Below are positions 34,098 to 44,532 of a stretch of DNA of 64,000 nt, piece by piece; the stretch's first letter is position 1, and every line of letters begins with the position of its first letter. The notes beneath the pieces are model-generated. The model had not been told where the DNA came from. It saw only the letters and a list, made by a program, of their open reading frames with translations, and searched no databases. Source of the DNA: Eutreptiella sp. 'Long Island Sound 2002' (Eukaryota; Euglenozoa; Euglenophyceae; Eutreptiales; Eutreptiaceae); contig OZ038395.1 in NCBI GenBank assembly GCA_964036045.1, forward strand, positions 7,077,755 through 7,141,754. Direction: 5' to 3'. The translations under genes were made by a program, and so were the position numbers.

Positions 34098-34265
34098 CAA
34101 CGCGGACCCGCACACGTGAGCTCTCCCCGTCCCTCTCTTCCGCGGAGTCCCCCTCGCGAACCGCCCTCTGGACGTTCTCGCCCACTTTCTCTTGGACCGG
34201 CACGGCGTACGTGACCCCCACCGCCGTGCCCACGACGACGTGGACGGCGACGGGGACCCCCACAG
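34098..34265 (+). CDS. Exon 14: Ser/Thr/Pro stalk
   Basis: The acceptor is TTCTCTCTCAG and the donor GTCTGC. It is phase 1 at both ends. Reads T-R-T-R-T-R-E-L-S-P-S-L, with aromatic residues toward the middle (L-W-T-F-S-P-T-F-S-W), and ends T-A-T-G-T-P-T. A perfect 17-bp hairpin lies 71 nt beyond its donor. Confidence 0.84.
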
Positions 34266-34336
34266 GTCTGCGGGCCCCGCCTGCCGTGCCCCGTGAGGGA
34301 GGGCGTCAAGGGGTCCACCGCGCGCGCTCAAGTCAA

Positions 34337-34376
34337 GGCGTACGGCTGATGTCTCAAGTGACATCAGCCGTACGCC
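34337..34376. other. Perfect 17-bp hairpin
   Basis: GGCGTACGGCTGATGTC, a 6-base loop TCAAGT, then GACATCAGCCGTACGCC. All 17 pairs match. It lies 71 nt downstream of exon 14 in the intron and has no second copy in the window. Confidence 0.93.
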
Positions 34377-34559
34377 ATTTGGCCGCTCAGTGATACCCAG
34401 AGCTCAGTCGCCCCGTCCAGAGTGCCCAGACCCTCGGGACAAGTGTAGTCGTACCGCTGCAGATGATCAGACCTGAGGACAGCCACGGCTGGTGACAATT
34501 TTACTTGGGGGGCGGGCGGGGCCATTGGAGCCCCCCCCAAATTCAGAGGGGCGGGGGGC

Positions 34560-34774
34560 ACCGCTAACGAACAAACGGCACACACTACCACATTCAGCAC
34601 AGCCCCAACACACCAACCACTGGGCTCCACGAACGCGGAAACGACACCAGCGAGAGCACCCGCCGCAGCGGCCGACAGAACGCAGCGACCCGACGCAACA
34701 TGCGAAGGGAAGAACGGGTGACCGTCCAGGGCCCCGTAAAGGAGCAACAACCTGACGGAATGTCACACAGGGGG
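34560..34774 (+). repeat. R2 copy g, short 5'-truncated
   Basis: It starts inside the internal tandem unit (ACAAACGGCACACACTACCA) and ends GGAATGTCACACAGGGGG. Confidence 0.78.
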
Positions 34775-35687
34775 TTGCGGAAAGCCTATTTCCTGAATAC
34801 AAATGTCTGACAAGTTTGGCTCCGCTTTGCCGATGGGGGTGGGAGGGGCAGGGATGTAGTAGAACGGCTGACAACCACAGGAGGAGCCCCCCCTTTGGAG
34901 TGACACACTGACAGTGCCAGTGGTTTTGTCATGGAATATGCATGAAAAACAGGGAAAAAAGAGAGCCGGCCCTCAAAGCCCCCCCTCCAGAGGGGGGGGG
35001 GGTTGAAAGGGGGCTCCATGGGCCCCCCAGCTTCCCCCCCCCCCAATAAATTTTTCGGGTGCCCGTGTGGCAGTGGCGTCCCCACAGGCCCCTCCAAAGG
35101 GCTGTCTTCGGGCTGCATCAGCCCCTTCGTGGCGACGAAGGCATGGGCTCGCTCCCGAGTCCATTGTTCAGGGCTGGGCAGATGCACTTGCACTGGACCG
35201 CAGTGCGTGCGTGCAGAGGGGGGGACGGGGCGCTGGGGCGGGGGAGAATGGATTTGTGGGAGAAGTCCGTCTTTGCGTGAGGTCCACTTGCGATGTTTAG
35301 GGGGCGTTTAGGGGCAGGGCAGTGAAGGGGCCAATGGCGCGGCGTTCCGTCGCAAGTGTCTGGAACAGCAGATTCCACTGCTTTCAGTGGCACCGAAGGC
35401 AATGGGCCCGACCGTCGCGTCATGCTCATGTCTCATGTCACGGATTGCCCTGCGTGTCACGCGTGACGGGAGGGGGGGTGGGGTTGTATGGGGATGATTT
35501 CGCTGGGGAAAATTTCGTGGGGGGAGGTAGGGGTCACGCCGCCCTTGGAAATCCCAAAGCCCCGACTGTCTCACGCACACCCTCACGTGCGGGCCCCTGC
35601 TGCGTTCAGAGTCCGAAACGTTTGCACGTCGAATGCGCTGCAGATTCTCACGCCCGCCCCCCCCTCCCTCCGCTTCGCACTCCACAG

Positions 35688-36076
35688 AGACCCGCCAGCC
35701 CCTGGGCACACCGACGCGGCCCCCCACGCTCTCCCTCTCGGACCTCCTCAGCGTCACCCCCACCCCAAAGCCCACGGAGAACAAGACCGAGACCCTCAGC
35801 TTCACCAAGTCCTGGCTGCCCACGCCCACGCGGGTGCACGTCACCCTCTCCCTCCCCCCGTCCCGCACCCGCACGCGCGACCCCAGCCCCTCGCTCTCGC
35901 TGTCGGGCACGCGGTCGGCGGCCCCCACCCCCACGGCGTACGCCCAGACCGTCACGCAGGTCGCCACCGGCACCTGCACCTTCTCGGAGACCACCACGGC
36001 GTCCCCCAGCCCTTCGCCGCCGCGGGCCCGCACGTACAACTCCGTCTACGCGGACGTGCACCCCCCGAACAAGCAG
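35688..36076 (+). CDS. Exon 15: Ser/Thr/Pro stalk, last part
   Basis: The acceptor is GCACTCCACAG and the donor GTCCCA. It enters in phase 1 and leaves in phase 0. It holds T-R-Q-P-L-G-T-P-T, many S/T/P/R residues, one cysteine (T-G-T-C-T-F), and ends V-Y-A-D-V-H-P-P-N-K-Q. An alternative reading running on to a stop at 36103 exists if the intron is retained. Confidence 0.84.
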
Positions 36077-36142
36077 GTCCCACGGGGCAAGGCAGGGCTT
36101 CTTTAGAATAATTAAAAACCAAGGGAAGGGGGGACCCCTCCC

Positions 36143-36358
36143 CAGGGATGCATTGGAAGGGGAGGAGGGGACCCCCCCCCCCCCTCCACGGCGCGCAGCC
36201 TATGCTCAGCCACTGTCCCTCTGACGCCAAGGGCCGGCTTCAATGGCATTTGTAACCGACAGTAACCGCCCCCAACCGCTTTGGCAACCTCCTCCAACCG
36301 CCTGCCTGACCGCTTTTGGGGCCGCCTCTGAGGCCCTCTCCCTTCTAATGCATCCCTG
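36143..36358. mobile_element. MITE family H2, best-preserved copy
   Basis: The terminal inverted repeats are CAGGGATGCATTGGAAGGG and its complement CCCTTCTAATGCATCCCTG, one mismatch over 19 bp. A perfect 8-bp duplication CCCCTCCC flanks it (36135-36142, 36359-36366). The duplication size and CAGGG end place it with hAT-like elements. Confidence 0.88.
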
Positions 36359-36387
36359 CCCCTCCCCCAAAACCCCCTCCCCCCCCC

Positions 36388-36486
36388 TCCCCAGACCAAA
36401 GTGACCATCGCGGGAAAAAACGAAATTTACAATCGGGAAAATCTGGTCAGGCCATTTTTGGTACACCAAGTTTTGGGTCCAAAACC
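36388..36486 (+). repeat. AGACCAAAGTGACC repeat (R5)
   Basis: It has CAGACCAAAGTGACCATCGC, GAAATTTACAATCGGGAAAA and TTTTTGGTACACCAAGTTTT. Related copies are at 2473-2580, 5080-5172, 17895-18000 and 62742-62815. The last overlaps the possible terminal exon. Confidence 0.68.
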
Positions 36487-37189
36487 CCCTCCCCCCCTCC
36501 CCCCCCCCCCCTGCTCAACAGAAGCCCTGGGGCAAGGGCGCGGGCACAGGCGCGGGCGGTGAAGGCCGCCCCCTCGCAATCGCTGTGGGGCCGGTGCGTG
36601 CGTACGCGGGGGGGGGGGGGGGTCACGAACGGATGGGCCCCATCCCTGTCCCACGCGGTTTGGGGGCGGGGGAAGGGGGGTGTTGCCTGGGGTAATGCTA
36701 AGTTGGGGGGGGGGGGGGGTCCAGTGAGTAACGCATAGCGTCGGCCACTGGCGTACCGCTGCAAACCCACTGCTTTGCATCTCTGTGGCCCGCCCACAGG
36801 CGTCTTCGTGTCTCTTGTTCTGCGACAGAAAGGTACCTATGGTCTTATAGGCCACCGACGAGCCCATTTTCTTTCTGCGCTTTTGTGCTGTTTGCCGCCA
36901 GTGCACACGTGACATAGCCCAGAGTTCCTTCGGGGGGGGGGCTGTCGTCCGGGGGTGTTGTGTGGCGGCAGGGCCGCACACCAATTGTTATGTGTGTGTG
37001 TGTGTCCTGACGAGATTCGTTAGCGACCAGTGCAGTGCTCTGTTTGTCACGCCTGTTCGTCTTGCGTCAATCGTGTGTGTCTGGGGGGGGGGGGGGGCTG
37101 TAAACTCAGGCTCCTCCGGGATTTATTTTGGGTCTGGGGAGGGCAGGAGGGAGCGGATGTGCACTTTTGCACGTCAGCACTCCATTGCA

Positions 37190-37310
37190 CTCCCTCCCAC
37201 TTCGACAGACCAAAAGACGTCTACGGCTGCTCTGCAGCTCCTGAGGAGTTTGCCCCAACCGCTTTTCTTGTGCTTTTGCTCTTGTGTTTCGCTCCCAACG
37301 TGTGGGGGGA
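37190..37310 (+). repeat. Dispersed repeat with GACCAAAAGACRTCTACGG
   Basis: The stretch from ACCAAAAGACGTCTACGGC to TTTTCTTGTGCTTTTGCTCT recurs at 55030-55145. Both occurrences are followed by GT-rich sequence. Confidence 0.68.
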
Positions 37311-37814
37311 TGCCTGTGGACCGATGCCACGCCGTTAGACCACAGGGGGGGGGGTGTCGTTGGACAGTGTCCAGGGCAGGGGCGTTGCACGGGGCGTACC
37401 GGCGGTCGGGTCCAGGGGGTTGATTGCTGTTGATCACTGCCCCCCCCCCCCCCAGTCCTGCGATACGGTCCTCTGCGGCTGCGTGTGTCCCGCGTTGGGC
37501 GGTGCTGCTGCAAAGAGGTCAGGGGGACTGGAGGCACGACCCGTGGAGGCAGCACGTGCCCACCCCCTCCCGCATGCGTCACTTCGCATGGGCGTTGGTA
37601 TCACGGATGCCGCAGTGCGTTGGGGCACTGCAGAGGCACAGGCTTTTGTGTTGGTGGAGCCCCGCGGGCCCCGTACGCCTGTTCGAGGGGCGGGGGAAGG
37701 GGCCCCACACGGAGGACTGCATCGAACGAACAGGCCCCCCGGACCGGACGTGGTCCAGCATTACTGGTCGTTGAGGGGCGGGGAGGCAGTGTACCGATGG
37801 GCAAACCTCCTCCA

Positions 37815-37945
37815 TGTGGGGTGTGGGGTGTGGTATGTGGGGTGTGTGGGGGGTGGGGTGTGTGGGGTGTGTGGGCTGTGGACTGTAGGGCGTAGTGTGT
37901 GGTGTATGTTGTGATGTGTGGTGTGTGGGGTGTGTGGGTGTGTGA
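37815..37945. repeat. TGTGGGG-type simple repeat
   Basis: Irregular repeats of GTGTGGGG and GGTGTGTGG. Confidence 0.85.
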
Positions 37946-38146
37946 AAAACTGTAGGAAGGCGCCCAGTGCAGGCGCGACATGCTTCTGTTTTTGTTCTGC
38001 TTTGCACCCGACGAGATCTAGTACACTCAGGCCGCCTTTTGCAGTGCCCTGTTTGTCGCGTCGACCGTGTGTGTGTGTGTGTGTGTGGTCCGCGGCCCAT
38101 GCCCCGCGCCCCCTCCCTCTGCACCCGCCGTCCCGGCCCTCCGCAG

Positions 38147-38371
38147 GTGGAGCTGGAGTTCACCATCGGGGAGAACGCCCACCTGGAGAACACCCTCGTG
38201 GCCCTGGTCCCCAGTACCAGTCCCCCGGCCGGCACGACCCCACCTCCCGCCTTATGGTCTACTCCAGCGACAGCGACCCCAAGATCCGCTCCGGGCGCCG
38301 AGGCCTCAGGGGCGCGGCGCGCCGTGTCCTAGAGGAGGAGCCGCCCAGCACCACCCCCAACTGCTACGCGG
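38147..38371 (+). CDS. Exon 16: start of first V-I-C-Y domain, with apparent frameshift
   Basis: The acceptor is GGCCCTCCGCAG and the donor GTGTGC. It enters in phase 0 and leaves in phase 1. It begins V-E-L-E-F-T-I-G-E-N-A-H-L and reaches L-V-A-L-V-P, after which this frame becomes low-complexity. The frame one base earlier gives Q-Y-Q-S-P-G-R-H-D-P-T and L-M-V-Y-S-S-D-S, ending P-N-C-Y-A with the phase the next exon needs. One C missing at about 38214-38217 accounts for it, as in exon 12. Confidence 0.75.
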
Positions 38372-38639
38372 GTGTGCGCAGGGACCGGGGGTTGCGGGAG
38401 CGTTGTGGTGCTGCGCTGTGTCCCCGCGCCCCCTGCCCCCCCCCCCCCCCCCCGCCCCCCGCCATTCCTCATTGTCATCATCCTCTCCGGAGGCATCCTC
38501 ATCGGCTCGTAATCCATGGTGCTGCTCGAGACTGAGAGGAGACTGAGTGTTAAAAAAAAAATAGGATCCCGGTATTTCCGGCAGTGCAAAAACTTTGCAC
38601 TGTGTGTGCTGCTTGCACAGGCGTCCTCTGAGATGGACG

Positions 38640-39640
38640 ACCCTCACTGAGGGTCTTGGGGGTTGGCAACACGATCAAACGACACCAGTCAGAGAAAACA
38701 GCGGTGACATGGGGTCAACTTATTTGCTCGTGACCGAAGTTCCACCAAATGTCCCTCGAGAGTATACGTAGCAGGTCAAGGGTCAGTAACAAGGCCGTTT
38801 ACGGGTGAGGGTTGGGGTCGCCTTATTAGGACATGGGCGTAGTCAAACAATGGGATGCCTGAACAAAGAAAATACACTGAAGCGCTTGAGTTCAACCAGA
38901 GTGTACTGCACAGTCAAAACCACCCTCTTGCTGTTCGCAATAGTGAGCAGCATTAGCTTTAGCCCTGCAACTCTACTGCAATGTGTGTGTGTGTTGTTTT
39001 TCATGCAATCCAAAGGGCCATCTGCGATCTGCCTGCCGTGACTGTGCAATTGAGCGGTGGTTTCAATTTGTCTGGGTCTTCTATCTTCAATTTGAGGTCG
39101 AGCTGTGAGAAATTGAGTGCATATGTTTCTCTCTTGTAGTGTGTTTTGTGGTTCTTTGTGCGGGGGCGTTGGCACACGCATCCACCCAAACATTGTGTAT
39201 TATTGTGTATCGGATTCCCGCCAATGCACACTGGGATATGCGCTGAGGACAATTTTTTTTCGTGCCCCCCTGCCCCCGCTCCATTCATACATGTCCCAAC
39301 ACCGATCAAGACACCTTCAATAGCTGGTGAAGGTTGACCCAAAGCTGCTACCTTGAAATTGACGATTCTTTGTTTCAGTGGTGTTGGCAGGTTGCAGATG
39401 CTGTTTTCTTTGCTTTTTTTTTTGCTTGACTTTCGAAGTGTGCAATTGCCGTCGACGGGCTGGGAGTGTTATGAAAGTGCTCAGGTAAGATCCTGGAGTC
39501 TAGTGTCTTTGAGATCTGACAATGTCAAGCCCGCACAGGATAAGTGTGTTGACGGGGCTGTGCCATTTGCGGGGGGCGCACCAGCCCCCCACCCCCCCTA
39601 GAACCCCCACCCACCCACCACCCCGCCCCTTCAAATATTG
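38640..39640. other. AT-richer unclassified intron segment
   Basis: About 1 kb inside intron 16 lacks the C/G runs seen elsewhere and is clearly AT-richer than its surroundings, which suggests an old insertion. No terminal repeats, ORF of interest or tRNA-like motif was seen. Confidence 0.45.
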
Positions 39641-39644
39641 GGCC

Positions 39645-40261
39645 AAATCATCTCGAAGAGAGGTTGTTAGATCAAGTGCAAGCGCGGGCGTCGTATACCC
39701 TCCTTTTTGGGGGGTCATTCGTGTAGCATACCCCAAGGCATGATATTGGATGTCCAACCCCTTGTAAACTCATTATTTTGCCCAATAAGACCATCCCCCA
39801 ATGGTTTTTTTTGATTCTGAGGCCTCTATCCCCTAAAGATGGATATCACTTTTGGGGGGGGGGGGGGCGGGGGGGGGGTCAAAAGTTTTCGCTCAGAAGG
39901 CTCCAAGCAGTGGGGAGACATACCGCTTTCACACCACCGCCGGTCGAATGGTAACTCAGCCGACGCACTGTTTTCGGTTGGCGGTTCGAATCCTGGTCGG
40001 CCAACTGCCGCCGGTGTCGGCGGCGCCACATTCGCCCCACCAGCGTTCGAACCGCCGACCAAAAGTCTGCCGTCGGCTGCATTATCATTCGGCCACTGCT
40101 TGCCCTGAGGCGAAAGGTCTCCCCGCTGCTTGGGGCCGCGTCTGCCACTGACAAAAAACCCAAACTGTGTGTTTCTGTCTGACTGACTGCTGGCCTGGCT
40201 AAGGGACTGACTGGCTGACTGTCAGCCTCTCTTCGAGGTGCACTGCCGAAGGCAATAGAAT
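39645..40261 (+). mobile_element. tRNA-like fold-back element, diverged copy C
   Basis: It shares the GCGGGCGTCGTATACCC start, the CCCCAAGGCATGATATTGGAT segment and the fold-back at 39905-40131, and ends GAGGTGCACTGCCGAAGGCA as copies A and B do. Many substitutions mark it as older. Confidence 0.7.
39905..40131. repeat. Inverted pair of tRNA-like modules, diverged copy
   Basis: It has the same arrangement as at 25480, with a GGTTCGAATCC B box on the plus strand and GGTTCGAACGC on the minus strand. Arms are AAGCAGTGGGGAGAC and GTCTCCCCGCTGCTT. The pairing has survived although the sequence has drifted. Confidence 0.76.
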
Positions 40262-40380
40262 TTTGCTCCGGGCCTTCGGTCGATCAAAACTTTTCTTGGA
40301 CGCCAATTGGTTTTGACCAAAATTTTTTTCGGTGCCTCTAAAAAGTCAGCACCACCGGGGGGGGGGGGGGGGGGGCGGCG
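40262..40380 (+). repeat. R6 repeat copy
   Basis: TTGCTCCGGGCCTTCGGTCG to CTAAAAAGTCAGCACCACC followed by about 18 G. It is fused to the right end of fold-back copy C. Confidence 0.68.
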
Positions 40381-40792
40381 GGGGTGGGGGGGGGGGCTGG
40401 ACCCCTCCCCCCTGACCCCCCCCTTAGAAAAACCCTGCCCGCCCCCTCCGCCCCCAACCCCACTACGTGGACCCCCCCCCCCCCATAAACCCTCGGAGGA
40501 TCCCCTCCTCAAAAGGAGAACACGTCTGGACACCCGGAAGTACCCACCGGCGTACTCCTTCAGCCTCGATGGCGCACAGCCCCAACTCCGGAGGTCAGGC
40601 AAGGGCCCTGGCATGGCCCCCCATTGGGTGGGGGGCCCGGCCATGGACCTCCGTGCCCCCCCCCCCTTCCCCCCCAATCTCCGCGCACGCACGCGATCTG
40701 AGCCCCCCCCCCTCCATGCCCCTACACCGCCGCACGCACGACGCATGGGCCCGGGAGCACCCCTCCCATGCCTCACGCCGCTTTGCCCGCAG

Positions 40793-40917
40793 GGCTCAAC
40801 GACACCAAGACCGAGCGCCGGGCTCTGGGGGAGTACGGCAGCATCCAGCCGTGGGACCAGACGACCATCAAGATCGTGGTGACCACGCAGCCCGGGGTCT
40901 GGGTGATCTGCTACCAG
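40793..40917 (+). CDS. Exon 17: V-I-C-Y motif of first copy
   Basis: The acceptor is TTTGCCCGCAG and the donor GTCCTG. It enters in phase 1 and leaves in phase 0. Reads L-N-D-T-K-T-E-R-R-A-L-G, then I-K-I-V-V-T-T-Q-P-G-V-W-V-I-C-Y-Q. A 96-bp minisatellite begins within a few bases of the donor and stays open in this frame for over 2 kb. The exon end is therefore chosen from phase agreement with exon 18, not from a stop. Confidence 0.82.
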
Positions 40918-40924
40918 GTCCTGC

Positions 40925-42950
40925 GGCGCGGGGACGTGCTGGAGGGGGAGGGAGGCGAAGTGTGCATGGGCGTCGCTCGCGCGGTGGCCGGCGGTTGGAA
41001 AGGCGGTTGGAGGCGGTTCTCGCGGGGGGACGTGCTGGAGGGGGAGGGGGGCGAAGTGTGCATGGGCGTCGCACGCGCGGTGGACGGCGGTTGGGAGGGC
41101 GGTTGGAGGCGGTTCTCGCGGGGGGACGTGCTGGAGGGGGAGGGAGGCGAAGTGTGCATGGGTGTCGCACGCGCGGTGGACGGCGGTTGGGAGGGCGGTT
41201 GGAGGCGGTTCTCGCGGGGGGACGTGCTGGAGGGGGAGGGAGGCGAAGTGTGCATGGGTGTCGCACGCGCGGTGGACGGCGGTTGGGAGGGCGGTTGGAG
41301 GCGGTTCTCGCGGGGGGACGTGCTGGAGGGGGAGGGGGGCGAAGTGTGCATGGGCGTCGCACGCGCGGTGGACGGCGGTTGGGAAGGCGGTTGGAGGCGG
41401 TTCTCGCGGGGGGACGTGCTGGAGGGGGAGGGAGGCGAAGTGTGCATGGGCGTCGCACGCGCGGTGGGCGGCGGTTGGGAGGGCGGTTGGAGGCGGTTCT
41501 CGCGGGGGGACGTGCTGGAGGGGGAGGGAGGCGAAGTGTGCATGGGTGTCGCACGCGCGGTGGACGGCGGTTGGGAGGGCGGTTGGAGGCGGTTCTCGCG
41601 GGGGGACGTGCTGGAGGGGGAGGGAGGCGAAGTGTGCATGGGTGTCGCACGCGCGGTGGCCGGCGGTTGGAAAGGCGGTTGGAGGCGGTTCTCGCGGGGG
41701 GACGTGCTGGAGGGGGAGGGAGGCGAAGTGTGCATGGGTGTCGCACGCGCGGTGGACGGCGGTTGGGAGGGCGGTTGGAGGCGGTTCTCGCGGGGGGACG
41801 TGCTGGAGGGGGAGGGGGGCGAAGTGTGCATGGGCGTCGCACGCGCGGTGGACGGCGGTTGGGAGGGCGGTTGGAGGCGGTTCTCGCGGGGGGACGTGCT
41901 GGAGGGGGAGGGAGGCGAAGTGTGCATGGGCGTCGCACGCGCGGTGGACGGCGGTTGGGAAGGCGGTTGGAGGCGGTTCTCGCGGGGGGACGTGCTGGAG
42001 GGGGAGGGAGGCGAAGTGTGCATGGGTGTCGCACGCGCGGTGGACGGCGGTTGGGAGGGCGGTTGGAGGCGGTTCTCGCGGGGGGACGTGCTGGAGGGGG
42101 AGGGAGGCGAAGTGTGCATGGGCGTCGCACGCGCGGTGGACGGCGGTTGGGAGGGCGGTTGGAGGCGGTTCTCGCGGGGGGACGTGCTGGAGGGGGAGGG
42201 GGGCGAAGTGTGCATGGGTGTCGCACGCGCGGCGGCCGGCGGTTGGGAAGGCGGTTGGAGGCGGTTCTCGCGGGGGGACGTGCTGGAGGGGGAGGGAGGC
42301 GAAGTGTGCATGGGCGTCGCACGCGCGGTGGACGGCGGTTGGGAAGGCGGTTGGAGGCGGTTCTCGCGGGGGGACGTGCTGGAGGGGGAGGGAGGCGAAG
42401 TGTGCATGGGTGTCGCACGCGCGGTGGACGGCGGTTGGGAGGGCGGTTGGAGGCGGTTCTCGCGGGGGGACGTGCTGGAGGGGGAGGGAGGCGAAGTGTG
42501 CATGGGCGTCGCACGCGCGGCGGCCGGCGGTTGGGAAGGCGGTTGGAGGCGGTTCTCGCGGGGGGACGTGCTGGAGGGGGAGGGAGGCGAAGTGTGCATG
42601 GGCGTCGCACGCGCGGTGGACGGCGGTTGGGAGGGCAGTTGGAGGCGGTTCTCGCGGGGGGACGTGCTGGAGGGGGAGGGAGGCGAAGTGTGCATGGGCG
42701 TCGCACGCGCGGTGGACGGCGGTTGGGAAGGCGGTTGGAGGCGGTTCTCGCGGGGGGACGTGCTGGAGGGGGAGGGAGGCGAAGTGTGCATGGGTGTCGC
42801 ACGCGCGGTGGACGGCGGTTGGGAAGGCGGTTGGAGGCGGTTCTCGCGGGGGGACGTGCTGGAGGGGGAGGGGGGCGAAGTGTGCATGGGTGTCGCACGC
42901 GCGGTGGACGGCGGTTGGGAAGGCGGTTGGAGGTGGCTCTTGCAGGTACA
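40925..42950. repeat. 96-bp minisatellite, about 21 copies
   Basis: The unit begins ACGTGCTGGAGGGGGAGG and contains GAAGTGTGCATGGGYGTCGC and GGAAGGCGGTTGGAGGCGGT. The period is exactly 96 bp (for example 41030, 41126, 41222). No unit contains a stop in most frames, so long open frames run through it on both strands. It fills the intron between exons 17 and 18. Confidence 0.93.
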
Positions 42951-43055
42951 AAGCGGTTGGGGCGCCATTGTCGGGGCTGACGGGCCCTCGCACGCGGGGG
43001 TTGGGGAGTCCTTCCCTTGACCCACGCCGCCCCACGCCCTGTCCCATGCTCTCAG

Positions 43056-43149
43056 GCCTCCCAGAACGCCGCGTGGGTGGGGCTGCCGGACCTGTTCGTG
43101 GTGAACGGCCCGGCCTCGTACACGGTGGACCCCGCGCCCGCGCAAACAG
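43056..43149 (+). CDS. Exon 18: end of first V-I-C-Y domain
   Basis: The acceptor is CATGCTCTCAG and the donor GTCACT. It enters in phase 0 and leaves in phase 1. Reads A-S-Q-N-A-A-W-V-G-L-P-D-L-F-V-V-N-G-P, which corresponds to F-F-V-E-G-P in exon 21, so the two are copies of one domain end. Confidence 0.82.
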
Positions 43150-43249
43150 GTCACTGCCTGCGTGTCCTTGCGCGCCGGCCCGTGTGCCCCACGCCCATCG
43201 GGCGCGCAGTCGCGTGCGGTTCGGTGTCGGTGGGCACGGGCCAGGGATG

Positions 43250-43470
43250 CAGGGATGCATCGGAAGGGAAGGGGCCTCGGAGGCGGTCCCAGAAGCGGTT
43301 AGGCGGTTGGAGGAGGTTGCCGAAGCGGGCGCCCAGCCTACGCCCAGCCGCTGTCACCCGAACGCCTAGTGCCAGCTTCAATGGAATTTGTAACCGACAG
43401 TAACGGCCCCCAACCGCTTCGGCAACCTCCTCCAGCCGCCTGCGTACCCGCTTCTGGGCTCCAATGCATC
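43250..43470. mobile_element. MITE family H2, fold-back form
   Basis: The left arm is much longer than in other copies. CCCAGAAGCGGTTAGGCGG and GAGGAGGTTGCCGAAGCGG pair with the right arm CCGCTTCGGCAACCTCCTCC, giving arms of about 60 bp. This may be the ancestral full palindrome, with the other copies having lost the left arm. Confidence 0.75.
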
Positions 43471-43536
43471 ACCGTACGGCCCTTGCTCTGCATTCGGGTC
43501 TGAGGGCGGCCGCTCACCCTCGCATTGCACCCGCAG

Positions 43537-43706
43537 GCCAGCCCATGCTCATCCGCATCGAAGGCATCAATCTCCTGCCATACAAGATCGATCCGGGACT
43601 GCCCAGCGTCATAGACCCTCCGGTTGGCGACCGTTACGTGGTAACCCCCATGCGGTTGGCCAACTGTACGGAGATCGACCCGGCCATTTCCCTGGCGGTT
43701 GGGGAG
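43537..43706 (+). CDS. Exon 19: start of second V-I-C-Y domain
   Basis: The acceptor is TTGCACCCGCAG and the donor GTGTGC. It enters in phase 1 and leaves in phase 0. Reads P-M-L-I-R-I-E-G-I-N-L-L, comparable with exon 16 (E-L-E-F-T-I-G-E-N), and contains A-N-C-T-E-I. The open frame reaches a stop at 43722, but joining at L-A-V-G-E continues the domain into exon 20. Confidence 0.8.
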
Positions 43707-44406
43707 GTGTGCTTTGTGACTTGATCGGCGTACCACCGAACGAAGAGGCAGGGGTGAGTGTCGGGTTTTGGCGGGGGGCGGGGGTCAACGGTCTGGGGGT
43801 CTCAGTGGTGTGTGCCGGGCATGCACGGGTATGAGGGGAAGGGTGTCAGGTAATACAGAGGGAGGGAAGATTTCGCCAAGGGAGAATTTTGCGGGGAAAA
43901 TCCCGCCGTTAAGAATAGTCCCAAAATTTTCCCCGGGCGAAATTTTGGTGGAACAGTTCCATCTTTCGCCACCGCTGCAGAGGGATTGTGCTTTCTAAGA
44001 AGAGCCAAGCGCTTACGAACGCACCTGAGCCAACCATTTCTTGCGCAGGTGTGTGAAATCTGGTGCTGCCGATCCGGTAACTGGTGCTGGAGGTACGGGC
44101 CCTCTTTGTTGTGGCGATGTGTTGCGGTTTTGGAGTCTCTGTCTGGGGCATGTCTTGTTGTGTTATTGCAGTGTTATTTTGGGCGTATGGCACTTGGAGC
44201 TTTTGGGGATTTCAAGGGTGGCGAAATGGTCCCGTGGCGAAATTTCCCTCCCCTGTATTTCTGGGGCAGCGCACAGTCGGATGGCTGCTCGGCCGCATCC
44301 CCGACAACAACAGGGACATCCCCCGACAACGGCGTGGGCGATGTTGGGCTTTGTTGCATTGTGGGTTTTGTGGTACGGCGCGACCCGAAATCGCTCGTGT
44401 GCGCAG

Positions 44407-44532
44407 GTGAATGTCACTGCCGAGACTGCGGACTACAAGACACTTATGACGGAGACTTTCATCAACGTCACGTCGTTGTTCACCCGCGAGCATGTGATTT
44501 GCTACAATTTCCACGGCGCTGGTTTTGTGCAG
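44407..44532 (+). CDS. Exon 20: V-I-C-Y motif of second copy
   Basis: The acceptor is CGTGTGCGCAG and the donor GTGCCC. It is phase 0 at both ends. Reads V-N-V-T-A-E-T-A-D-Y-K-T, then T-F-I-N-V-T-S-L and E-H-V-I-C-Y-N-F-H-G-A-G-F-V-Q. The position of V-I-C-Y relative to the exon end and the next exon repeats the arrangement of exons 17-18. Confidence 0.83.

Larger units (their letters stand above)
36487..38146 (+). other. Intron 15, right part
   Basis: It includes a copy of the AGACCAAAAGACGTCTACGG repeat (37190-37310), a GT/TGTGGGG microsatellite (37815-37945), and a copy of the ACGAGATCTAGTACA repeat (37990-38062). No coding signal was seen. Confidence 0.55.

Noticed and set aside
40222-43260. 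Open frame of 1,012 codons on the minus strand, with others of 676-837 codons on both strands
   Set aside because: It is produced by the 96-bp minisatellite, whose period is a multiple of three and which has almost no stops. It is not a gene.
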